The translations under genes and the position numbers were made by a program. Below, piece after piece: positions 1-11,447 of a DNA stretch of 64,000 nucleotides. The notes under the pieces are model-generated. The model was not told the origin of the DNA. It worked only from the letters and a program-made list of their open reading frames with translations, and searched no databases. Each line of letters begins with the position of its first letter. The stretch's first letter is position 1. Source of the DNA: Nannochloropsis oceanica (Eukaryota > Sar > Eustigmatophyceae > Eustigmatales > Monodopsidaceae); contig CP038128.1 of the NCBI GenBank assembly GCA_004519485.1, positions 1,443,001 to 1,507,000 on the forward strand. Direction: 5' to 3'.

Positions 1-508
1 CCGACACACTAGCGAAGTTTATTGCCCCGGAGCAAGCTTTGGGGGCTACGTAAGCTAATGATCGTGCCTGTCGACACCAATTTTACCGAAGAGGTCAATC
101 TGTGAAGGAATGGAAGGAAATGAGAGATATGAGGCATAGGAATTTCAATGTCTTCGCCTGCTTCCTCTCTGACCCATTTACCATCATGCTCAAAGGATCA
201 GCGTGATGCTTAATGTAAATCTATAGTCCCACGAAAGTTGCTGTTTCACGTATCCTCGGCGCTGAGCTTCGCCGATGCACGTTTTCCTTTTACGCTTTCC
301 TTGTGCATGTTTATCCCTCCTGAACTTAAGCCCTTCCCTTCTCAAATCACCACTCACTCCGTCTTGTTAATTACTCTCACATATTCGTACCAAGAGCAAT
401 ACCCCAATCGGGCCTAGCCAAGACGCAGATTCTTCATCCAACAAGCTCTCCTCTTCCCCTCTTTCAGTATACTTACCTTGGACATGCCAACTTCATGGAA
501 CGGAAAAA

Positions 509-2116
509 TTAATCAACGGATCCCTCAGATTGTTCGGAATTTGGACAAACCTGTACATCAATTAACCGCACAATGTACGCCCTCCCTCCCTCCTTCTTTC
601 CCTCTCCTTACATGCACATGATCATCCGGCTCCCAGCAAAGTGTCTTTTCATGGCCGATGCCATCCCACACGCCTACATCGAACTCAAGCTCCTCGTCTT
701 CCGCGTACTTTCTCACTAAGATAGACATCTTGAAACTATGCCTTGCCGCCCCTGTCCTTTTGGTTTTGGGCCCCAGGGTCCTAAAAAGAGAGAAAATTGG
801 AATGAATGATGGGGAAAGAGAGGAGGAACTAAGGACACGGGGAGAGCTTGTCCACTTTTTAGGTCTTGGGCACTGGTACAGAACTTCTCCAAGCGTATGA
901 ATAATTGGGAGGGAAGGATGACGGACCAAGGCGGGCAAGAGGGAGAAACCCGAGGGAGGGAAGGAGAAAAGGTACAGCGGCAGTCATCCCAAATCCTTGA
1001 AGGACATAATATTCGCTTCCTACCGAAAACAAGTAAGGTTGATCAAGGAAGATTCCGAAATATTCGCTGGGAAAGGGGAATGATGCAGGGAAGGAGGGAA
1101 GGGGAGAGGGAGGAAAGGATAAAAGCGCTTACCCGGGTCCTGGTAAAGAGGAGGCATACGACTTGGGGATGGTATAATAGACCATGTGTTCTTCATGCTC
1201 AAGCTGGGGCTTGTTAGAAATAGAATTTTTCCAGATGCGGGGCCTGATATTGCCACTGCGGAAGGCGGCCGGGCCTTCTTCGTGGCCATGTTCGTCCTCG
1301 TGCTGGTGTTCGTCCTCGTGCTGGTGTTCGTCCTCATGATCGTGACCTCCCATTGGAAGAATGACCTGCGTGGTGAACGAGGAGGCAGTAAATAAGAAAA
1401 ATACGAGTTTAGGGCAGGAGGAGTGATAGGTGGTGGAAAAAAGGGTTCGGGAAGAAAAAGGGAAAGGTAATGTGGGAGAATATGACCAGGAGGGTGGTCA
1501 GGACGTCTTCCACTGTCGGGCTCACATGCATATGTGCATCCCACCTCCTATCTGTATCCCTTAAGCATGTCTACCTGCCTCTTCCCAAAGCACTCCTGTC
1601 ACCCCCTCCCTTGCTACCATCTTCCCTCACACTTCACCTACCCCAGGGTATACAACGGTAGCATTGCCCCAATCCGTGATCTGGTCCATATGGATAGTGA
1701 TATGGAAGACTTTTCCTCGCCTTACTCGCGTCCTGCTAAGTGTGACCGTGGCCGTAATGGCGCCGTCGGGAGGGCAGTCAGCGTAGACCTACAAGTGGAA
1801 GGGAAGGAAGGAGGGAGGATGGGAGGGGATATTTACATGTTTGAGAGTTCTCATAATTTTCCCCATAGAATGACATGTGATGGATCCCTTGGAGGTCATA
1901 GACTCCAGATAAGGACTAAGGATAGAGGGATTTGCCGAAGGCGGCAACAATTGAAGACAGTGTATGGTTGTGTTTGGAATAAAAGACAAATACGACAAAA
2001 GAAGCCTGGTAATTACGTACCAGACAAGCCAAGGAGACCAGGACGAGAAGGTATTGCAGCAGTGCCATGGTGGTGATGAACTTCCCAGCCAGCTTGGAAG
2101 AGGACGAGGCAAGCAT
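509..2116 (-). CDS. Unrecognised histidine-rich protein, multi-exon
   Basis: I do not recognise this gene. The best reading starts at the ATG at 2114-2116 with a hydrophobic stretch (KFITTMALLQYLLVLVSL) that could be a signal anchor, ending at a GTACGT donor. A later exon (about 1133-1365) starts after CACGCAG and carries repeated HEDEHQHEDEH-like His/Asp/Glu runs, then the text FRSGNIRPRIWKN. It joins in phase to an exon at about 612-780 containing MSILVRKYAEDEEL and WDGIGHEKTLCWEP, and that joins a short last exon ending at TAA 509-511. One or more exons between 1450 and 1790 are not resolved; an open stretch with PYHYPYGPDHG lies near 1640-1740. The His-rich segment could bind metal or simply be a linker. 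The 3' end is also uncertain, because a second possible last exon (text IDLFGKIGVDRHDH) lies near 57-105. Confidence 0.4.
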
Positions 2117-2974
2117 GGCTGTGGTGGTGTGTGTGTGGGTTGGCGCGAGGGAAGTTAGACTATAAGCGGAGGAAGAGTAGCGGGGGTCTAGCTCGGGCTT
2201 GGGATAAACAAAAGCAGCGTGATTATAGGAGCGCGTCAAGGGACATGCAGAGGGGATGGGTGTGCTTCCATGTGCGGGCATGTGTGGAAAGCGCGGTGCG
2301 GGTGAAGAGTTGTCTTATCTAGTACACACTCGTATGGTAAAGCGGCAGCTGCAGGCAACGCCACGCGACCAACCACAATTCACTTTCATTCTCCTAAATT
2401 GCCATGGTGTGACTGTCGTGGTGGTTGTAAGACGAGTGGTGCGCGAAGGACAAGACGACAAGCACTGCTCCCACTAAGACTTTCCTAGGCCCATCGGGCT
2501 CGCGTGCCCGCTCGCCGTCGGAGTGCGTAAAGTGAGCGAGTTGTCTCCGGACAAACCCTCTCCGGATAAGTGGGGTCGCCTGGCCTTGGACGTCTATTAA
2601 ACTTTTGGTCCTGTTTTGTTTCTTTGATAGACTGTACTCTTGCGGAGGGCTTGTTGCGTCGCAGACTGAAGCAGGCCGACACTATACTGCGCAGAGCATG
2701 ACACCTCCCCCGGCGGATTGATTAAGTCTCATGAATTTGATCCCAGCGGTTGGGTTGGAAAGGGGAGGGGAGGCCGCCAAAAAAAATACCGCGGGTAAAC
2801 ATCATGCAAGAAAGGAAAAACAACTCTAGCTCTATCTTTTGGTTGTCATGACTCATTCCTGATTTTTCTATCCTGTTTGCCGCCATGATCATCGTTTTGC
2901 CCACGCATCACGAGTGCGCTGTCTTCGACTTCCACCAACCTCCCCCTGCTCTCCTTCCTATCTCCGCCACCGCT
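2117..2974. other. Spacer between the His-rich gene (5' end) and RPL5 (3' end)
   Basis: The stretch lies upstream of the His-rich gene and downstream of the RPL5 stop. It must hold the promoter of the former and the 3' end region of the latter. I see no convincing coding region, RNA gene or repeat in it; the short open frames have no recognisable content. Confidence 0.5.
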
Positions 2975-5423
2975 TTATTCGTCATCTTCCTCCATCTCGT
3001 CGGCCCCGGCAGCCGCCGCCAAGGCCGCCTTCTTCTCCGCCACGCGTGCCTTACGCTCCTCGTACGTGAGCTGTGGGAGTGGGTGGGCGGGAGGGGAGGA
3101 ACGAATAGAAAAGAAGAATGAATGGAAGAACCTCAGGGGAAACATAGAATGGAGGGGGAGGGTTGAAGCGTCAACGGGTGGAGAACTAATCGCTCACTCG
3201 CCCACAGCCTTGATACCATCTCCACACGCTTTTTGTCGTTCCTCCCTCCTGCCCTCTACCCTCCCTGCGCCTTCCTTCCTCTATCCTGCCTCCTACCTTG
3301 GCCTGTCGCTTGTACTTGGCACGGTCGCCACTCCATGCCTCTTTGGGGGCAGGTGTGGGGTCCTCGCGAATGGCAGCATGGACCTTCTCCAGCACCTCTT
3401 CGTAGTCGTCGCCAGACACCCCGTGCTTGAGGAGGGAGGGATGGGGAGGGAGGGAGGGAGGGAGGGAAGGAGGGGAGGAAGGTGTGAGGGTGTGGACAGA
3501 CGTCTCCTCTCCTCTTGTTTTGTTTCTCCCTTTCCTTCTGGAGATGCACGCTACTGCCCACTCATATCTATGCTTGACAGCAACAACCAATCGATACGCT
3601 TTAAATAAGCGTAGAGAGAAAGCGGGATAGGGAAAAAAAAGGCGAAGAAGCACCAAAAAGCAGCCCTTCTTCGCACCTTGATGTAGTTCGCAAACTGCCT
3701 CTCATACGCCTCGTGGTCTTCCTCCACCAAATAATTGATGTACTCGGCTACGTGCTCTCCCATGATGCGCTCCTTGTGGCTGTCCGCGTCGTAACGCTTC
3801 CCGTCACGGTCATAGCCTGGGAAGCGTTTCTCTGACTGCGGAATGTCCAGGCCGCCGTCCGAAGCGCCCTATAGGGAGGGAGGGAGGGATGGAGGGAGGA
3901 ATGGATGGAGGGCGGGAGAAGAGAGCGATCGCAGAGAAGAAAGCGAAACAAGCGGGAGGGAGGGATCGGGGGATATAGGGCGTGTCTGCAGAACATTCAA
4001 GAGCGGCGTGCGGTTGGGTGGTGATCCGTGAGGAAAATGGAATGGGAGGAAGGGAGGGGGGGAGGGAGGGAGGGGCAGGAAAAATGTACCTTGAGGACAC
4101 CAAAGACGCGGTTGCCGGTGGTGGTGGTCTGGATACCGACGTCCAAAATGCAACGGAAGGGCTTCTTCTCCTGGAAGGGAGGGAGGGAGAGAGGGAATAA
4201 GGGACGGGAAGGTGAGTGAGTGGAGCCAGGACGGGAAGGAGAGGAAAAAGGAGAGCATCCGTGGGGTAGGTAGTGAACGAGAAACATCCACAAGGAGATA
4301 CAGAGAGAGGTAGGGAAGAGGGAAGGGTGGAGACACGTACGTCGTTGAGCTCTGGCACGTAGTAGGTGCGGCCGTTATTTTCGTCCGTAGTCGTGGGAAT
4401 CTCACCATCGGGCTGAAAATCGAGGGAAGGTAGGAAGAAGAGAGGAAGGAGAGAGGGGATTAGCGGATGAGGCCAATCGGTGTGGAGCCTTCCAGTCCTT
4501 CCTCTTCACCCTCTCCTCCCTCCCTCCCCTCCTTTTCCTCCCTCCGTACCTCCTCCACGCCCTCGTACGCCTCGTCCAGGCCCAGCTTGTTGAGCAGACG
4601 GCGGGCGATCAGGAGGCCCGTGCAATAGGCAGCGGCGTAGTTCTTCAGGCCCACCTATGGAAAGGGGAAGAGAGAGTGGAGGGGGGGAGGATATGTGAGA
4701 CTGTAATAGGGAAAGATAAGACCACTTTAAGTTGGGGAAAGAGGTCACCAGTAGATAAGCGGGGAAAGAGGAAAGGAGGGAGGGGATGAGGAAAGGAGGG
4801 TATGCTATGTCCGTACTTTGAGGCCGTAACGGGCGAGCTCCTTGGAGTTGGCGGCGGCCAGAACCTTGTCGCCTTCAATGGTGGCGTACACGATCTGGGC
4901 TATGCAGTACCGGTTGGTAAAGCGGACCACCAGGCGGTACTTCGGCGTGTTGTACTTGTTCTTGTCTTGGGCGACCATGCGCTTGCGGGCACGGTAGTCC
5001 GTTTTGCCCTCTAAGAGGTCGGGAAAGGGAGGGAGGGACAAGGAGATGAGACGACACGAAGTGATGCTTCGGTGAGGCCACGCAAACAGGCTACAAACCA
5101 GCAAGGAGGATCACAAGAGGATGGTCTGACAACGTCTTAACTGTGCTGGCGCCGAGCTAACTCTCATGGTCCGTCCTCTCAATCCTCTCTCATCAAGCAC
5201 TTCGCTCTCCCTCCTCCCACCCCACTGCTTCCTCTATTCCTTCCATCCCACGTACCACGGCGACGACGGAACTTGGTCTGGTACCGCTTGAAGTACTGCT
5301 TGTTCTTGAGAACCTTGACGAAAGGCTGTGAGGATTCGGGAGAAGGTAGCGGGGAGAGTTGAGTGAGTGAGGGCCGTCGGTGATGATGCAGTGAATGAGA
5401 AATGAAGAGATGAGACTTACCAT
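2975..5423 (-). CDS. RPL5: 60S ribosomal protein L5 (uL18)
   Basis: Component of the large cytosolic ribosomal subunit; the family binds 5S rRNA together with L11 before assembly. Translated exons read in order: [119 protein letters not shown], and [20 protein letters not shown]. The last exon is [18 protein letters not shown] with an acidic end, stop TAA at 2975-2977. All match eukaryotic L5 from end to end. The first coding exon is only the start codon: ATG at 5421-5423 is followed at once by a GTAAGT donor, and exon 2 resumes with CCTTTC after TCACAG. A very small exon near 3205-3225, just before the C-terminal exon, is not fully resolved. Introns are short and rich in GGGA/TCCC runs. The gene is divergent from the DnaJ gene. 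Confidence 0.95.
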
Positions 5424-6048
5424 GGTTACGACGTGGGAGGACGAAACCTGACCATAAGTGGCAGAATTGAGTATGTGTGCAGGTTTGGTGTGTGTTCATT
5501 GTGAGCAAGGGATGTGTAAGAGTATATGTGCGGTGGAGGAAAGGCATGGAAAGAGGAGAGGGAGGAGGCTGAGACTGTCTGTTGCTTGCCTGCGCGCAGC
5601 CGTCCATTCACCGCCACCCCCCACATCCTCCAACACCTCCTCGCTCTCCCTTCGTTGCCACTCGAAGAATTACTTCGGCGAGACAGGCATGAGGCATGCA
5701 GATATAAGCCTCCTACCCGCAAAAAAGAAACGCAGGGAAGGAGCACACGAGAGCCATGGGTTGCGGCGAGGCGAAGCTGCACGGCGGCGCTGGGACAGCT
5801 TGCGTTCTCCGGAAGGAAAGGAAAGGAAATTGAGCACTGAGAACATGAGTGAGAAGGGGAGGAGGAGGAAGAATGGCATAGACTAGTCAAGGCATGTTTT
5901 AAAACTGGTTTTTGGATAAAATCAATGGCTGAGAAGAGATCTCCCTCTTAGGTTTCCCCTCTCCTTCCGCCTTTTGGTTCTTCTACGAGATACTCACATC
6001 CCGCACTACGCCACGTACCACACACACAGGGAGGGGACCAATACAAGA
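5424..6048. promoter_or_regulatory. Divergent spacer between RPL5 and the DnaJ gene
   Basis: About 620 bp separate the start codons of two divergent genes, so both promoters should lie here. The sequence is purine-rich near RPL5 and less biased toward DnaJ. I see no recognisable TATA box or other named site. Confidence 0.4.
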
Positions 6049-9000
6049 ATGCGGGCAGCAGTGGCAGCAGCACGAGAGGGTAGCAGAAAATGCAGTAGCA
6101 GGAGTCTGAGCACCGTCAGCAGCAGCAGCAGCAGCGGAGGTAGTGGGGTGTTTCTGTTGCTGGCACGGCGAGGAGATGGCAGAGGGGGAGGAGGGCTAAG
6201 ACGGAACCGGGGCGAGACGAGGAGGCGTACGTGCGGGAGCAGCATAAGTAGCAGAGGAGGAGGGATGTTGTTGAGAGGGGCCATAACGGCAGGATCTGAC
6301 GCGCAGCGACGACAGCAGCAGCGACTGAGAGGGTGAGTGGGGGGCGGGGCATATATATGTATATGTACATGAATATATAAGAGTGTGATACCTGTTTTGC
6401 ATTGAGCGCTCCTTGTGTACATCCACACTGTCCGCTCATCACTCTTCTCCTTCCGTCCCCCCTCCCTCCCTTTCTTGTTCCCTCCCTCGCAGTGCCCCTA
6501 CCCCCTGCTTCTTTCACGCCTCCCCCCGTCTAACCCTGGCCTCCAAGAAGGATTTCTACGACGTGCTGGGCATCTCCAAGGGCGCCAGCAAGGCAGACGT
6601 GAAAAAGAAGTACTTCGAGCTTGCCAAGAAATACCATCCGGTAAGGGAGGGAGGGAGGGAGGGATGGCGGGAGGGAGGGAGGGAGGGAGGGAGGAGACAC
6701 AGAGAGAAGGGGAGTGTTTTCCGGTCCTGCGGACTTTCTGTATTCTAGCGATCAACCTGTGCGTGGCACGTACACAACCCGTCCCTCATTAACGATCTCC
6801 CTCTATCCCACTCTCCCTCCCTCGCTCACTCCCTCTCTCCCTCTTTCGATATGTGCTCGCCGAGGCGCACGAATCCACTTCGACGTGTTCTGACAACCCC
6901 GCCTTCCCTCCCTCCCTCCCTCCCTCCCTCCCCCCTCCCTTCCAGGACACGAACAAGGATGACCCCACCGCGTCCAAGAAATTTATGGAGATTACAGAGG
7001 CGTATGAAGTGCTGGGCGACGACAAGAAGAGACAGGTAGGGGGGGAAGGGAGGGAGGGAGGGAAGAAGGGAGGGAGGGAGGGAGGGAGGGAAGGCGGTGG
7101 GCGATATAAAGGCTGGCGTCAACCCTCGTCTTCTGCAAATGTGACCTAACAGGCTCTAACCCTCCCTCCCCTCCCTCTTTCCCTCCCTCCCTCCTTCAGA
7201 CGTACGACACGTACGGTCATGCTGCTTTTTCCCAGGACGGAGGAGGAGGGGGAGGAGGGAACCCATTCGCAGGGGGAGGACCCTTTGGAGGAGCTGGAGG
7301 GCAGGGTTTTGAGTTTCGATGGGGCGGGCCGGGGGGAGCGGGGGGAGGAGCGACGCAGGTAGGGAGGGAGGTAGGGAGGTAGGGAGGGAGGGAGGGAGGG
7401 AGGGAGGGAGAGGGAGGGAGGGAGGGAGGGAGGGAGAGAGAGAGAGGGAAGGAGGCTCAGGTTGGGATTGTTTGTCCTGCTTTCCTCTTGTTGTGCTCAC
7501 CTCTCCATTTCCTCCCTCCCTCCCTCCCTCCCTCCCTCCCTCCCTCCCTCCCTCCCTTCCTCCCTCCCTCCCTCCCAGGTGGACCCTGAGGAGCTCTTCC
7601 GTCATTTCGAGGACTTCTTCAATCCCTTCGCAGGGGCCGGCGGAGGGCGGGGGGGAGGACGGGCACGGACGGCTGCTGGTGCTGACCTGCGCACGGGCCT
7701 TCGACTGTCTTTCATGGAGGCCGTCCATGGAGTCTCGAAAGACGTGGTAGTGACGTACCTGGTGCTCGGACCGGTAGGGAGGGAGGGAGGGAGGGAGGGA
7801 GGGAGGGAGGGAGGGAGGGAGGGAGGGGGTTGGAGCTAGCTACAACTATGATCCATCTCTGAATCCACTTCCCTCCCTCCCTCCCTCCCTCTATCCCTTC
7901 TTCAGGACGGGCGGCCGACACGCAAGACCAAGACGGTGACTGTGGACGTGCCGGCGGGCGTGGAGACAGGCGTGAATATTCGAATGGCGGGTCAAGGCGG
8001 GGAGGGAGCGAAGGGCGCGCCGGCAGGGAACCTCTACCTGAGCATAGAGGTGAGGGAGGAAGGGAGGAAGGGAGAGGGAGTGACGATGTGCGTGGTAATG
8101 AGGGAGGGAGGGAGAGAGGGAGAGACGGAGGGAGGGAGAGACGGAGGGACGGTGTGCGTGGTGGTACTATCTTGTTTCCGAGGCAGGGAGGCAGGCAGGC
8201 AGGGAGGGAGGGGGAGGGAGGGAGGGAGGAGGGAGAGTGAAGACACTGTAGTTTACGTGCGTCTCTTTCTACACCGGTTTCCTGCAGGTGGAGGAAGATC
8301 CGTACTTCAAGCGCGATGGCGAGGACATCCACGTCGAGGTTCCTGTCAATGTACGCACACCCTCCCTCTCTCCCTCCCTCCCTCCCTTCCCCCCCCCCTC
8401 TCTTTCTCTCTCTCGTTTCATCCGACACTGCAGGCCCCTCACCGAGTCCTTCTAGACGTCCTCACCGAGTCCTCCCTTGGACTCGAAGGCACAAGCAGCC
8501 AGTCCTCACCCCTCACCCCCTACCTCCCTTCGTGCCACCTCAGGTTGCCCAGGCCATGCTGGGTGCGACGATCGACGTCCTCACGCTGGACGGGATGGTG
8601 GAGCTGAAGGTCTCCCAGGGCATCCAGCACGACACCATGCTCCTCATGCGCGGGCGGGGGGTGCGTGAATTGCAGGTGAGCAGGGAGGGAGACAGCGAGG
8701 GAAGGAGGGAAACAGCGAGGGAAGGAGGGCGGGAGGGAGGGAGGGAGGGAGGGAGGGAGGGAGGGAGGGGGAGGAGGTTAAAGCGCTGCAGACTATCAAG
8801 TGCAGCGTCATGGCCATGATGTGTGGGAGGGGGAAGAGGTTAAACGTCATGGCCGTGATGTGTGAGAGGGTTGCGCAAATTGCAAATTGAACAATTGCGA
8901 AGTGGAAAGGGAAGGCAAAATGGAGGGAATGAGAGAGGGAGGGAAGGAGGGAGGGTGGGAGCAAGAGATGATGGCGAAGGAGAATTAATTTGAATCATTA

Positions 9001-9364
9001 TGTGCGCTGACCCACTATCCCTCCCTCCCTCCCTCTCCCTCAGGGCTCACGACGCGGTAATCAGATCGTGCATATTAAGATAGAGGTGCCCAAATCCTTG
9101 ACAGCAAAACAGAAGGAATTAATCCAAGCCTTCCAAGAAGAGGAGGAGGCCAAGATGAAGAAGAAGGAGGGGGGAGGGGGAGGGGGGGGGAGAGGGGGAG
9201 GTTTCTTCGCGGGTGGATTCCAGGAGAGAGTGAGGGATGCGTATACGCGTATCAAGGAATTTATGGGTAAGAAGGAGAAAGATAGGAAGGGGGGGAAGGA
9301 AGAGGGGAAGGAGGGAGGAAAGGAGGGAGGAAAGGAGAAGAAGACGAGTACTGCGGGTAGCTAA
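6049..9364 (+). CDS. DnaJ/Hsp40 co-chaperone without zinc finger, probably mitochondrial
   Basis: Co-chaperone that would stimulate an Hsp70 ATPase. Exon 1 (6049-6332) encodes an Arg/Ser/Ala-rich, acid-poor leader typical of a mitochondrial presequence, and joins in phase to [20 protein letters not shown]. The J domain reads [20 protein letters not shown], then the HPD signature, with H and P at the end of one exon and D at the start of the next. A Gly/Phe region follows ([13 protein letters not shown]). The first client-binding segment is [20 protein letters not shown], and then [20 protein letters not shown] leads into the C-terminal beta domains ([39 protein letters not shown]). The four CxxCxGxG repeats expected between these segments are absent, and the intron there (about 7774-7905) is only repeat. 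The tail is Lys/Glu/Gly-rich and ends at TAA 9362-9364. An in-frame ATG at 5974 is a less likely start. Confidence 0.9.
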
Positions 9365-9982
9365 TAAGATGGAGGAAAGGCGATGAAGAAGGAAGGAGAG
9401 AAGGAGGGAAAGAAAGCAATTTTGACTCAGCGGTGACATCTTTCTACACCAATATTATTCTTATTTACTTTGTGAAAATTTCTTTTTAAAATTCCTTCTA
9501 ATTTTATTATTTCACCTATTTATTCAAATACAGCCTTGTAAATATGCAACTGCCACCGTCGCGGCGGCGGTTGCTGCTCCTACTCCTACTGCGGTCGTTA
9601 CTGGAAAACGCTAACCTCCATGCCTCCATTTTCTTCTCCTTATTTCTTCTCGATCTCGTCTCACTCCCGAGAGTGCAGCACCTGACACGGCCAAAGGCCT
9701 ACGCACAAGCGACTTTTCTCAGTGCTCCCACTGCGGCTGCTGCTGCTGCTGCAACTGATGCTGCTGTTTTGTTTTAATCACACTCTTTCACACAAACACA
9801 TGTCTACAAACAATATGCTCAAACGCATCACACGATCAGAATTTTCCTCTCTCCCTCCCTTCCCTCCCTCCTCCCTCTCTCCCTCACCTTCCTCTTTCTA
9901 TTTACGCCCTCTTTCTCAATTCACTCCGACGGCTGCTGCCCAGCCATCTGCCCAATCAGCCCCCCCCTCCCTCTTACTCTTT
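9365..9982. other. Convergent spacer between DnaJ and the CLC gene
   Basis: 3' regions of two convergent genes. The first part is AT-rich (9430-9540), plausible for 3' untranslated sequence of DnaJ. The rest has CTG/CTCC-type low complexity. No gene was recognised. Confidence 0.5.
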
Positions 9983-11166
9983 TTATTTCTCATCCAGCTG
10001 CTGCTGCTGCTGCTGCTGCTGCTCTTCCTCCTGATCTTCCCGGGCGTTCTTGGCCTTCTTCCCCTCCTTCTTTCCCGCCCCAAACAAGCGATAGCGAACC
10101 CAGCTCTGCAGCCTCCCATTAGAGGAGGATCGGGCAGAGAAGGGGGAGGCGGAGGAAGAGGTCGAAGACGGGCCAGTAGGGAGGGAGGAGCCGGAGGTGG
10201 AGAGGCTGTTCTGCCTCGAGCGTTGGCGGAGGCTGGCGGTGGCACCGGAGCCTCGCCGTGAGCGTGCCCGGAAGGAAGAGGGGGGCGTGGGGAGGGAGGA
10301 GGTGGAGCGGCCCATGGCAAAAAGGAGGGAGGGATTGCCGGGGTTGGGCTCTTGGTTGAGGTGCGTGATGTTCGTGATCAGGATACGACGACTGATGACG
10401 CCCACCAGCACGCCTGCAAGTGGGAGAAGGGGAGGGAGGGAAGGAAGGAAGGAAGAAAGGAGGGAGGGTAGAAGGTTGGCCAGGAAGCGAGTTTAGTTGT
10501 TCCGTCGGGGTTTAAAATACGGCAGGGACGACCGACATGTGCCATGCCTGACGAAGGCCGTGAAGATGCGACAAACACCCAATGGCATCGAACTGAGTGA
10601 AATAGTATACGGCCAAATCGCTGAGGGGGTCTATGGACTCCGAGCTCCGATTGGTGGCAAAGAGGGAGGGAAGGGGGGCACGTACCATACGAAACGACAA
10701 ACACCCGATTGCAGCGAATCAAGTCAAAAAGCGCGTACACGTCACTGAGGGGGGTGAGCTCCGAGACCCGGAAGGCGGACGGGTCCACAGAAATGTCGGG
10801 CGCCTTCCTCAGGTCGACTGGGGAGGCAAGGAGGGCCTGCGGCAGGGGGGGAGGGAGGGAGGGAGGGAAGGGAGGAAGAGACGCATGGTGTGAGTGCACG
10901 CTTTTGGGGGAAAATCGAATGGTCTGATTGATGCATTTCCCCCCCCTCCCTCCCTCCCTCCCTCCCTCCCTCCTCTGTACCTCCAGGCGCTTGGCAGTTT
11001 CCTCCGGCGACAGGCCTGAGTTGTGCAGGGTCTTCATTCGCGCCTTTTCCCTCTCCTTCTCCTTCCTCCTGTTATAGCTGTTGCTGTTGCTGCTGCTGTG
11101 GCTGCCGAGAGGGAGCGTGGACAGGGAAGTGACATTGGTGGGGTGGTGAAGGGAAAGGTAGGGTTG
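9983..11166 (-). CDS. CLC-type chloride channel/transporter, C-terminal CBS part (5' truncated by gap)
   Basis: Only the cytosolic C-terminal region of a CLC family member is present. Reading 5' to 3' on the minus strand: a Ser/Asn/Lys-rich linker ending NSGLSPEETAKRLE, then an exon (about 10688-10838) with DLRKAPDISVDPSAFRVSEL and TPLSDVYALFDLIRCNRVFV. That is the start of a CBS2 domain as in eukaryotic CLCs. After a long intron it continues with LVGVISRRILITNITHLNQE, the end of CBS2. The tail is Ser/Arg-rich with a Gln run encoded by CAG repeats (9985-10020). The whole membrane domain should lie upstream, but the sequence enters a 100-N gap at 11167. Within about 280 bp beyond the gap a gene on the other strand begins, so the pore domain is missing from this assembly. 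The function as a channel versus a Cl-/H+ exchanger cannot be judged. Confidence 0.75.
10560..10660 (-). pseudogene. Decayed duplicate of the neighbouring CBS exon inside a CLC intron
   Basis: This intronic stretch resembles the CBS2 exon about 125 bp to its right. Both contain, on the minus strand, TCGGAGCTC, then CCCCCTCAG, then TTCG-TGC, then GGGTGTTTGTCG in the same order and at similar spacing. The reading frame of this copy is not the CBS frame, and indels are visible. It looks like an old tandem exon duplication that lost function. Splicing around it keeps the CBS domain intact in the predicted protein. Confidence 0.65.
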
Positions 11167-11266
11167 NNNNNNNNNNNNNNNNNNNNNNNNNNNNNNNNNN
11201 NNNNNNNNNNNNNNNNNNNNNNNNNNNNNNNNNNNNNNNNNNNNNNNNNNNNNNNNNNNNNNNNNN
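11167..11266. other. Assembly gap, 100 N
   Basis: Exactly 100 unknown bases, a usual scaffolding placeholder. The CLC gene on its left lacks its membrane domain and the gene on its right lacks its first exon, so the real missing sequence is probably larger or the join is wrong. Confidence 0.95.
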
Positions 11267-11447
11267 CCCATTAAGCCACCACGAAGTATGAATGTACAGT
11301 TCATTGCCTTTGTGAGTGGAAAATCGTAGGCCTGGTACTCTTGCCAAGCCACGGCTACACTCCGCATTTTTCACTTGTGCTTGGAGACTTCCTTACCTCC
11401 TCGCCTTCCCGGCTGCTGCCTCATCCCTTTCCCTCTCACTCTGCCAG

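Noticed and set aside
7319-7839. Proteins made of GREGG or PSLPPSL repeats in many places
   Set aside because: They are translations of GGGA/TCCC intron repeats. Splice signals at both sides and the continuity of the real domains show that these are introns.
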